64,000 nucleotides of DNA from Psychrobacter sp. BI730 (GTDB taxonomy: Bacteria > Pseudomonadota > Gammaproteobacteria > Pseudomonadales > Moraxellaceae): positions 186,001 to 250,000 of the forward strand of contig NZ_JAATTV010000004.1 of NCBI RefSeq assembly GCF_013414195.1. The letters are read 5' to 3'. Shown here piece after piece: positions 9,575 through 18,509 of this stretch (the stretch's first letter is position 1; each line of letters opens with the position of its first letter). The position numbers and the translations under genes were made by a program. The notes beneath the pieces were generated by a model. It had not been told where the DNA came from, made no database searches, and saw only the letters and a program-made list of their open reading frames with translations.

Positions 9575-10180
9575 ATGAGTCAGATGACCCATTTCCAAGA
9601 AATCACCATCATCCCTGACCCTGAGATTGCCCCTCACTTCATTTGGAGCAAACTATTTACCCAATTTCATATTGCATTAGCGGAGATGAAAAATGATCAC
9701 AGCATCGACTCCGTCGGTGTCAGCTTTCCTGACTATCATTATGACGAAAAGGGTAAATCATCCAAGCTTGGTCTAAAACTTCGAGTCTTTGCTCCCAGTA
9801 AAGAGGATTTAGAGACTTTAGATCTCAATAAATGGCTAGAGCGATTGACGGACTATGTGCATGTGAAGCGCATCAATGAGGTTGGTGACAAAGCCAAAGG
9901 TCACGTTATGATCAGACGCTACCGCCATAAAAACGTGCTTAAGCAAGCTGAAGCATTCGCTGAGCACAAAGGCATTACGCTGGAGGCGGCACTGATACAC
10001 TGCGCCAAACACAAGCAGGATAATAAGCCCTATCCGTATATCAACTTAAGGAGCATCAGCAACAATCAACCCTACGCATTATCTATCATTCAAGAAATGG
10101 CAGATAACGAAACTCAAGGGTCGTTTAACAGCTATGGCATTAACAATGCGGTAGCTAAGGTTACTGTGCCCCATTGGTAA
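9575..10180 (+). CDS. csy4: CRISPR RNA endoribonuclease Cas6f (Csy4)
   Basis: Processes the long CRISPR transcript by cutting each repeat hairpin at its 3' base and stays bound to it. Its 201 residues fit the family. The likely catalytic histidine is His32 in QFHIALAE, matching His29 of the Pseudomonas aeruginosa enzyme, and the LRSxS loop near residue 154 is conserved. The arginine-rich recognition helix reads MIRRYRHK (residues 112-119), so by eye Arg115 and Arg117 align with Arg102 and Gln104 of the Pseudomonas protein. The array it should cut has an unusual stem base, see the CRISPR entry. AAGGAG lies just before the start. Confidence 0.95.
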   Translation: MSQMTHFQEITIIPDPEIAPHFIWSKLFTQFHIALAEMKNDHSIDSVGVSFPDYHYDEKGKSSKLGLKLRVFAPSKEDLETLDLNKWLERLTDYVHVKRINEVGDKAKGHVMIRRYRHKNVLKQAEAFAEHKGITLEAALIHCAKHKQDNKPYPYINLRSISNNQPYALSIIQEMADNETQGSFNSYGINNAVAKVTVPHW

Positions 10181-10358
10181 GCTACTTATAAGGTAATGAC
10201 GAATTACCCAAAAATTGGGACAAAAAACCCTTTTTTTGAGCTATTTAAAAACTTATAATGAAATCAATCAGTTACACTAGGTCGAAAAACGGAGGGTAAG
10301 ATAGGGTATTTCACTCTCCACGCCTTATTGTAACTGAGTTTTTTGAGGTATAATTCCT
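10181..10358 (+). promoter_or_regulatory. CRISPR leader and array promoter region
   Basis: AT-rich 178-base leader between csy4 and the first repeat. It holds a run of A and T tracts around 10205-10237, TATAAT at 10254-10259, and a second TATAAT at 10349-10354 just before the first repeat; which one drives pre-crRNA synthesis cannot be settled by eye. No open frame of note. The orientation (leader before repeats that end in TTAGAAA) matches known I-F loci. Confidence 0.75.
10262..10274 (+). promoter_or_regulatory. IHF binding-site match in the leader
   Basis: AATCAA-TCAG-TTA fits the IHF consensus WATCAA-N4-TTR at every fixed position and lies about 85 bases before the first repeat. IHF bending of the leader is known to direct Cas1-Cas2 integration in type I systems, so this is probably the adaptation site. 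Confidence 0.6.
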
Positions 10359-13300
10359 CTTCCTCACCGCATAGGTGACTTAGAAAACCTTGTGAGCTAG
10401 TTGCATATCAATCAGCGCCTTCCTCACCGCATAGGTGACTTAGAAATACCATGCAAACAATTGATATCACAGCCATGCCTTCCTCACCGCATAGGTGACT
10501 TAGAAAATAAATAAGGCCTCAGAGCCATGCTGTGACATCTTCCTCACCGCATAGGTGACTTAGAAAAACAATGAAGTGGTATCAGTGTTGGTTCAATGCT
10601 TCCTCACCGCATAGGTGACTTAGAAATTCAATCTTTGGCTCGTAGTCTGTGACTTCTACTTCCTCACCGCATAGGTGACTTAGAAATCACAAGATGCAGC
10701 CGTATGTTAAGCCTGACTCTTCCTCACCGCATAGGTGACTTAGAAATTATAGTAATCTACGTTCGTCTGCTCATAGCCCTTCCTCACCGCATAGGTGACT
10801 TAGAAATGAAGAAAATATATCAGCATATGTAAATGGACCTTCCTCACCGCATAGGTGACTTAGAAATAGTGCTAAGAAGTCGGCTGGGTGTTTGATAGCT
10901 TCCTCACCGCATAGGTGACTTAGAAATGGTCAATCCGCAGTCGTCGTAAGTTAGTCATCTTCCTCACCGCATAGGTGACTTAGAAACTGAACCAGCCACT
11001 GGCTTTGCAACAGTTGAACTTCCTCACCGCATAGGTGACTTAGAAATGTATTATCACCGTTGAGCAACTGCTGTTCTTCTTCCTCACCGCATAGGTGACT
11101 TAGAAATTTTGTAGCTCGCCGCACCTGCCTTAACGCTTCTTCCTCACCGCATAGGTGACTTAGAAATTGCGCTGCATCAGTTACCGTGACTACCATAACT
11201 TCCTCACCGCATAGGTGACTTAGAAATTTCCAAATGACGCGCATACCTGTATCAATCTCTTCCTCACCGCATAGGTGACTTAGAAATCATTAATAAATAG
11301 ATAGCTCGTATCGTGAGCCTTCCTCACCGCATAGGTGACTTAGAAAAAATAAAAGAAGCGATAAACCATCTTGTTAATCTTCCTCACCGCATAGGTGACT
11401 TAGAAAGTGTCGTCTAAATACTCGCATCTAATAGCAATCTTCCTCACCGCATAGGTGACTTAGAAATTTGACAATATCAAACCTTAAAACTCCATCCACT
11501 TCCTCACCGCATAGGTGACTTAGAAAGTTGGCAATACCGAGGTGCTGACTTGCCATACCTTCCTCACCGCATAGGTGACTTAGAAATGCACTTCATCAAG
11601 CCCTGTGATTTCGTTAGCCTTCCTCACCGCATAGGTGACTTAGAAAGACAGCAACAGCAAACCCCGTATGGTTTTTTGCTTCCTCACCGCATAGGTGACT
11701 TAGAAAATGTGTATATTGATGAGGAATTATAAAATGATCTTCCTCACCGCATAGGTGACTTAGAAAGACAAAGATATTATCGTCTATAACGCACCGGTCT
11801 TCCTCACCGCATAGGTGACTTAGAAAGATGAACCGTTACTTGAATCACCAATGTTGCACTTCCTCACCGCATAGGTGACTTAGAAATTTGTCACCCTTTA
11901 AGCCGGTATCGCCCTTTACTTCCTCACCGCATAGGTGACTTAGAAACGCACAAAGCGCAGTACGAACCTACGGTCTACGCTTCCTCACCGCATAGGTGAC
12001 TTAGAAAGATGAACCGTTACTTGAATCACCAATGTTGCACTTCCTCACCGCATAGGTGACTTAGAAATTTGTCACCCTTTAAGCCGGTATCGCCCTTTAC
12101 TTCCTCACCGCATAGGTGACTTAGAAACGCACAAAGCGCAGTACGAACCTACGGTCTACGCTTCCTCACCGCATAGGTGACTTAGAAAAACAGAGCGTCA
12201 AGAAAGGCTATGAATATTGTCTTCCTCACCGCATAGGTGACTTAGAAATCTGACTGCTCGCCCTGTGCGCTTATCAAGTCCTTCCTCACCGCATAGGTGA
12301 CTTAGAAACTCACGTTTGTCAATGTCATCTGATTTGTGCCCCTTCCTCACCGCATAGGTGACTTAGAAATATGGTGCATGGGTTAATGATGATAACAGCG
12401 ACTTCCTCACCGCATAGGTGACTTAGAAATTGCTGCCAATGCGGTGCTAGTCCACGGAGTCCTTCCTCACCGCATAGGTGACTTAGAAATAAGTATGGTT
12501 ATGATGAAAAATACATGAGGCCTTCCTCACCGCATAGGTGACTTAGAAATGTGTACTATCATCGCCGTTCACCACCTCTTGCTTCCTCACCGCATAGGTG
12601 ACTTAGAAATCTAACTAAATCGTATTTTGTCAAAAAACCATCTTCCTCACCGCATAGGTGACTTAGAAAATAGCTGGCTGTGATTCGATAAACATTGGGT
12701 ACTTCCTCACCGCATAGGTGACTTAGAAAAAAGATGATGTATTGATAGCTAGTATCAACGACTTCCTCACCGCATAGGTGACTTAGAAATGCTATGGCAG
12801 CAGGGACGGCACTACACAAGCCTTCCTCACCGCATAGGTGACTTAGAAAACAAGACGCTGAACAGCGTTGATGAAGCTAAACTTCCTCACCGCATAGGTG
12901 ACTTAGAAATCACATGGGCGACCTGAAGGAGTCTTCAGCAACTTCCTCACCGCATAGGTGACTTAGAAAAACTGCCAGCTGCAACCCAACTCAAAATAGG
13001 ACTTCCTCACCGCATAGGTGACTTAGAAATGAACGATACTTCGATGCTTGGCAGTGGCGAACTTCCTCACCGCATAGGTGACTTAGAAATCAAAAAGCTC
13101 TTGAATAGCCACATCTGCATCCTTCCTCACCGCATAGGTGACTTAGAAATTCTACAGGCTTATAACCTAGTTCTGCCCTAGCTTCCTCACCGCATAGGTG
13201 ACTTAGAAATTTAATGCTAATGTTAAGAGTTCAGAAGATGACTTCCTCACCGCATAGGTGACTTAGAAATAAAGTATCGAACCATTCTTTAGATTTCTTA

Positions 13301-15430
13301 TCTTCCTCACCGCATAGGTGACTTAGAAACGTACCACTGTTAGCTATTACAGGTACTTTAGCTTCCTCACCGCATAGGTGACTTAGAAATTTGCGCTTTG
13401 GGGGCTTCCCTAGTTCATCTTTCTTCCTCACCGCATAGGTGACTTAGAAATTTGATAAAAAATATAGCACTGGCCTTTCCCCCTTCCTCACCGCATAGGT
13501 GACTTAGAAACTAAACTCAGAGAGATACAAGGTTATGAAGCGCTTCCTCACCGCATAGGTGACTTAGAAATAGCCCTAAACCGCTTTCCGTTCTTACTAA
13601 CCCTTCCTCACCGCATAGGTGACTTAGAAAGTCCACTACATTGATCTAGTTCAGGATTAGTACTTCCTCACCGCATAGGTGACTTAGAAAAACAGTGCGG
13701 CATTATCGCGCAAGGCTTAAAACTTCCTCACCGCATAGGTGACTTAGAAACATACCGTAATCGCGAGCGAAGTAATCGCTTGCTTCCTCACCGCATAGGT
13801 GACTTAGAAATAAAATAGCTAAAGATTCAGTATCTAGTCTATCTTCCTCACCGCATAGGTGACTTAGAAAATAGCAAAGACTGCTCTAGCTGCTGTAGAT
13901 TGCTTCCTCACCGCATAGGTGACTTAGAAATGTGTATTCAAATGCACCGTCTATGACGTTAGCTTCCTCACCGCATAGGTGACTTAGAAATACAGCTAAA
14001 CCTACAGCTTCTAATACCTTAGCTTCCTCACCGCATAGGTGACTTAGAAATAGCAAAAGCGTTGATCGGTGTATTCATGGGTCTTCCTCACCGCATAGGT
14101 GACTTAGAAATGAATACGATAGTCCTAGCGCCAGCACACTAGCTTCCTCACCGCATAGGTGACTTAGAAATGACGAAATTGTTTACGTTGAGCCAAACAT
14201 AACTTCCTCACCGCATAGGTGACTTAGAAACATTTGACCCTATGGCGTTATTCGCAGGTGGTCTTCCTCACCGCATAGGTGACTTAGAAAAAACAGGGCT
14301 TTACTTAACAAGCGAGGTAATTCTTCCTCACCGCATAGGTGACTTAGAAATAGACATAACACTAACTCGGTAACTCTTTCTTCTTCCTCACCGCATAGGT
14401 GACTTAGAAAGTATCGACGCGACTCAATAGCGATACCGCCCACTTCCTCACCGCATAGGTGACTTAGAAATATTCTTTGTGCGTGGTGTCACATCACGAG
14501 GGCTTCCTCACCGCATAGGTGACTTAGAAATTGATGCCTTTACCCTTGCCATGTACGCCAAACTTCCTCACCGCATAGGTGACTTAGAAAATTGGCAGAC
14601 ACAAGGCAGAACGGTCATGAAACTTCCTCACCGCATAGGTGACTTAGAAAGTTGTATTCAACACTGAGTACAACAGCCACACCTTCCTCACCGCATAGGT
14701 GACTTAGAAATAGTAGGGTTACTAAAGAGTACGGTAAAAATACTTCCTCACCGCATAGGTGACTTAGAAATGTAAGAATGTAGCAGAAGACCCTACTAAA
14801 TACTTCCTCACCGCATAGGTGACTTAGAAATACAGGTGCAGGTGGTGACACTTTCAGAAGTGCTTCCTCACCGCATAGGTGACTTAGAAAAATGATGTTT
14901 AAGAAGTAACCTCTACTTAGCACTTCCTCACCGCATAGGTGACTTAGAAATAATCGCCACACTGAATAGTCATCATCGCTCACTTCCTCACCGCATAGGT
15001 GACTTAGAAATATAAGACAGCCGATACAGTTTACAGAGCACTCTTCCTCACCGCATAGGTGACTTAGAAATACAGGCTGGGCATTAAACCTTGGGCTGTT
15101 TACTTCCTCACCGCATAGGTGACTTAGAAATAACACGGTGCAAATCAGCGTCTTGCATTAATCTTCCTCACCGCATAGGTGACTTAGAAAATCATAAAAC
15201 CCGTTACTGGTAGTTGCTTTTGCTTCCTCATCGCATGGGTGACTTAGAAAACTATCAGCTCACGCGCAACAAAATTTGAATGCTTCCTCACCGCATAGGT
15301 GACTTAGAAAGATGATTTGACGGACTTAGAACGCGCTCAGTTCTTCCTCACCGCATAGGTGACTTAGAAAGACCATCAAGAAGTGATTTTGCCAGGTCAA
15401 CCCTTCCTCACCGCATAGGTGACTTATAAA
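10359..15430 (+). CRISPR. Type I-F CRISPR array, 85 repeats and 84 spacers
   Basis: Repeats of 28 bases alternate with spacers of 32 bases (80 of them) or 33 bases (four: starting 11947, 12128, 12309 and 13390). The repeat is read as CTTCC, then stem TCACC, loop GCATA, stem GGTGA, then the 8-base handle CTTAGAAA, the same geometry as other I-F repeats. The leader side is at 10359, next to csy4. All repeats look identical except number 82 (15223), with C9 to T and A15 to G, and the final one (15403), with TATAAA in place of TAGAAA; terminal decay marks the old end. Three consecutive spacers occur twice in tandem (11827-12188), so 81 spacers are distinct. Transcription on the plus strand would yield crRNAs with the CUUAGAAA handle. 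Confidence 0.99.
11827..12188 (+). repeat. 181-bp tandem duplication inside the CRISPR array
   Basis: Three spacer-repeat units (spacer starts 11827, 11887, 11947) are repeated base for base at 12008, 12068 and 12128. Copies are 11827-12007 and 12008-12188. The shared 33-base third spacer shows that this is a copy event rather than three separate acquisitions. Unequal recombination between repeats is the simplest cause. Confidence 0.97.
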
Positions 15431-16142
15431 GTGACCTATTACAAGCAAATCAAGTAGAGCACATTCATCATCAATTTATCAAATTTGTCTCTACGATCGT
15501 TTCAATATAGTACCGTCTTATTTTTCATAGTAAACCACTGAGACTATTTAATGACTGCTAAGGTCTAGTAGTTGATATTTGTTTATATCTCTGTTAGATT
15601 TTAACTCGATACATAATGTATCGTTTTATATATAACTGTGTTTAAACAATGGCAAACCTTTCAGTGTTTGCACATCACATTGTTATAACAGTTGTATTAA
15701 TCGTATTTCATTCCTGCTAAGGATAGCAATTATGAACAACCATTCAATCAGTTCACTCTTATAAACCAAACTTCTTCAGGCACCGATCAAATAGTATTAA
15801 CTTAAGCTATAAAGCCCTAATAGTGTGTGTTTAATGTATGAGTACGCTTTAATATCGAGAATAATTCGAGTCATATATATCGCTATAAATATGCTAGGCA
15901 TTAGCCCTAATGCTCTATCTAAGAAATAGTTAGATATTAGTAACCCTTTACGCTATGGCATAAGATATTTTCATCCATTCATTACTCACTACGACATGTT
16001 CCCGTCTAAATAGCAACTACGAAGAAGATCCTAGAAATTTTTATCACGTAATAACTAGACTAAATTCTGTTTATCAGAAGTATTATCTTGTTCACAAAGT
16101 ATAATTTTACAGCGTATTTTTCCATGGAAGGAAATTGAAACT
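15431..16142. other. AT-rich intergenic stretch after the CRISPR array
   Basis: About 710 bases without a credible gene, RNA gene or strong hairpin. It is strongly AT-rich with only short open frames. The last 30 bases hold the ribosome site (GGAAGGAAA) of the following permease, so its promoter must lie in the right part. I see no further repeat copies. Confidence 0.6.
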
Positions 16143-17531
16143 ATGAGCATCTTTGCTATTTTTTTGTCTTTATCACTCTTAATATATTTTGCCTATAGAG
16201 GTGTCAGTGTATTAGTCTTAGCGCCCTTACTCGCTATTTTAGCTGTTGTTTTAAGTGGTGATAGTAGTCAAACCATGGGTATTTATACTGAAGTATTCAT
16301 GCAGGGGCTTGGCGGATTTGCTGTGAAATATTTCCCACTATTTATCTTAGGTGCGATTTTCGGCAAGTTGATGGAAGATTCTGGTTATGCCTATAGCATC
16401 GCACGCAACATCGTGGATAAACTGGGTGACAAACATGCTTTGTTAGCCGTCGTCTTAGCCTGTTCAATCTTGACTTATGGAGGTGTATCAGCCTTTGTCG
16501 TTACTTTCGCAATATACCCCATTGCTGCCGCCTTATTTAAGCAGACGAACATACCTAAAAGACTGATACCTGGAGCCATTTGCATCGGTGCCCTAACCTT
16601 AACCATGACGGCATTGCCAGGTTCACCTGCCATTCATAATGTTATACCGATGCCTTATTTTGAAACCGATGCATTTGCAGCTCCCGGTTTAGGCATTATT
16701 GCCTCGATAATCATGCTAGGCGGAGGTATGTTGTGGATGAATCGCCAAACGCGCATTGCAAGTGCAAATAATGAAGGTTATGGAAATCATACGCTAAATG
16801 AAAAAGAGCCTCATTCAGGTATCGACATACCCAATTTTTGGCTCGCATTATCGCCTATTCTCATTGTAATAATAGGCAACTATGTTTTTTCAAAAATTAT
16901 AATACCGCTATGGAACAACAGTTACTTAGCTGACGAAAAGTTTGGTGGTGTAGCGTTAAGTTCAGTTATTGGCATTTGGGCCATTATTTTATCGTTGTTT
17001 TTAGCTTGTGTGTTTGTTATTGCTTCGAGTTTCAAAAGAATAGATAGTGTGGCAGAAAGTTTAAACAAAGGTGCTACCGGGTCTTTACTGCCTATTTTTA
17101 ATACAGCTTCAGAAGTAGGCTATGGTTCTGTGATTGCAACTCTTGCAGGTTTCGCGATTATCAAACAGTCTCTCATGGGCATTTCACCTGGAAACCCTCT
17201 CATATCAGAAGCAATCATGGTTAACGTTTTAGCAGGTATTACTGGGTCAGCTTCAGGTGGTTTGGGTATAGCGTTAGAAATTATGGGCGCAAGCTATATG
17301 CAATTGGCAGAACAATATAATATTGACCCCGAATTAATGCATCGTATTGCTTCTTTGGCTTCCGGTGGTTTGGATTCATTACCACATAATGGGGCAATAA
17401 TAACAATGCTAACCATTTGTGGTTTGACTCATAGAGAGTCCTATAAAGACATATTTGCTACTGCTGTGGTCATTCCTTTAATTGCTCTCATTCTAGTCAT
17501 CATACTCGGTACCCTATTCGGATCTTTTTAG
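16143..17531 (+). CDS. GntP-family permease
   Basis: Integral membrane transporter of 462 residues with about 12 hydrophobic segments, of the GntP gluconate:H+ symporter family, which takes up organic acids. Family hallmarks visible are the N-terminal LLIYFAYRGVSVLVLAPLLAIL, the segment FPLFILGAIFGKLMEDSGYAYSIA, TALPGSPAIHNVIP in the middle, and the C-terminal SGGLDSLPHNGAIITMLTICGLTHRESYKDI. The start at ATG 16143 has AAGGAAA 11 bases upstream. It stands alone between the CRISPR array and the recombinase module, so its substrate (gluconate, hydroxybutyrate or another carboxylate) cannot be read from context. Confidence 0.85.
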   Translation: MSIFAIFLSLSLLIYFAYRGVSVLVLAPLLAILAVVLSGDSSQTMGIYTEVFMQGLGGFAVKYFPLFILGAIFGKLMEDSGYAYSIARNIVDKLGDKHALLAVVLACSILTYGGVSAFVVTFAIYPIAAALFKQTNIPKRLIPGAICIGALTLTMTALPGSPAIHNVIPMPYFETDAFAAPGLGIIASIIMLGGGMLWMNRQTRIASANNEGYGNHTLNEKEPHSGIDIPNFWLALSPILIVIIGNYVFSKIIIPLWNNSYLADEKFGGVALSSVIGIWAIILSLFLACVFVIASSFKRIDSVAESLNKGATGSLLPIFNTASEVGYGSVIATLAGFAIIKQSLMGISPGNPLISEAIMVNVLAGITGSASGGLGIALEIMGASYMQLAEQYNIDPELMHRIASLASGGLDSLPHNGAIITMLTICGLTHRESYKDIFATAVVIPLIALILVIILGTLFGSF

Positions 17532-17551
17532 AAAGTGCGATTTCCTGTCTA

Positions 17552-17587
17552 TGTAGCTATGGACGTTTACCATACGTCTTAGCTACA
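17552..17587 (+). terminator. Hairpin after the GntP permease
   Basis: Inverted repeat TGTAGCTA / TAGCTACA with inner pairing GACGT / ACGTC, 20 bases past the stop codon. Only a short T stretch follows a few bases later, so termination is plausible but not certain. Confidence 0.5.
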
Positions 17588-17589
17588 AC

Positions 17590-17909
17590 TGCTCTTTTCG
17601 ATAAAGCTCTATCAATAAGTATAAGTAATAGCACGCACTATCGCTTGATAGCTGGAAAATAGCATCACAAAAATCAAAGCCACATGGTGTCTCAAAGCCA
17701 TATAACACACTTTTCTTACCAGTTTAGTAAAACCTCCTAGCTTTCTTATTTCATCATAAACACCTTCTAAATTCTTAACATTAAGACTTTCAGTCTATAA
17801 ATAGGATTGTCATCAATTTTGTCTATGAAAGCTTAAAAGCGTAGCAAGACGTCATTTGCTGTCGCTTAATTCAAGTGTTTGACTTAAAACCTCATAAATT
17901 GGCTTTCAA
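17590..17909. other. Intergenic stretch before the recombinase module
   Basis: About 320 bases of AT-rich DNA with no credible gene. If the recombinase module is a mobile element its left end should lie here, but I cannot find a terminal repeat shared with the right flank (24800-24855). Confidence 0.4.
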
Positions 17910-18509
17910 TTGTTTGCTAATACTCGTAAATTATTAGTGGAGGTCAATACACAGGATATAACGACCAAGTCATCAACTCGATATCTTAGTGGGAAAGACA
18001 TGAAATCACTATCGATTGCTAAGCTACAAACACTCAATGTGCTTGTATATTCAGAAATCATTAGTCTGTTTGATATTTATACCTGCCATATCAGACCACT
18101 TCTAAATAGCCAGGCTATCGAACTTGAGCAAAGTAATGCTTGCTTAAAACTTACCTGCTTTATAAAAGAGGAGGAAAAGTGGTTCTTGCTCAATAACTTT
18201 GAGCTATTTCATATGGCAAAAAGCCCTTATATTGATTTTGATCTATTAAGAGAAGAAGTAGCCGTGAAATATATATCAAAGAAACAGTCTAATTTTGACA
18301 TCAGTTTTTACGAGCTTATTGATCTCATCGCAAAATACAACAAAAAAATAAATATCAAGCTCATTTACACGCAGCTAAACGAGAGCTTGGATCAAGAGAT
18401 AAACCAAAAATTATTTGGCAAAAATATTTTTGCTATTACTACATTTTGTCGGCTTATAAACATAAGTGAGCAAACTTATTACAAGCGACCTTCTGAGGCT
18501 GTTTTATGA
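17910..18509 (+). CDS. Hypothetical first protein of the recombinase module
   Basis: Up to 199 residues from a TTG at 17910; the ATG at 18000 (MKSLSIAKLQ, 169 residues) has a better upstream GTGGGAAAG and may be the true start. No family recognised. The C-terminal 30 residues (FAITTFCRLINISEQTYYKRP) look like a helix-turn-helix, so DNA binding, perhaps as a directionality or accessory factor for the recombinases, is possible. Its stop overlaps the next start by four bases (ATGA), a sign of translational coupling. Codon use is AT-rich like its two large neighbours. Confidence 0.7.
   Translation: MFANTRKLLVEVNTQDITTKSSTRYLSGKDMKSLSIAKLQTLNVLVYSEIISLFDIYTCHIRPLLNSQAIELEQSNACLKLTCFIKEEEKWFLLNNFELFHMAKSPYIDFDLLREEVAVKYISKKQSNFDISFYELIDLIAKYNKKINIKLIYTQLNESLDQEINQKLFGKNIFAITTFCRLINISEQTYYKRPSEAVL

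Noticed and set aside
10951-15136. Open frames on both strands inside the array encoding repeated FLSHLCGEE or LPHRIGDLE
   Set aside because: They are translations of the CRISPR repeat (28 bases plus 32-base spacers gives a 60-base, in-frame period), not genes.
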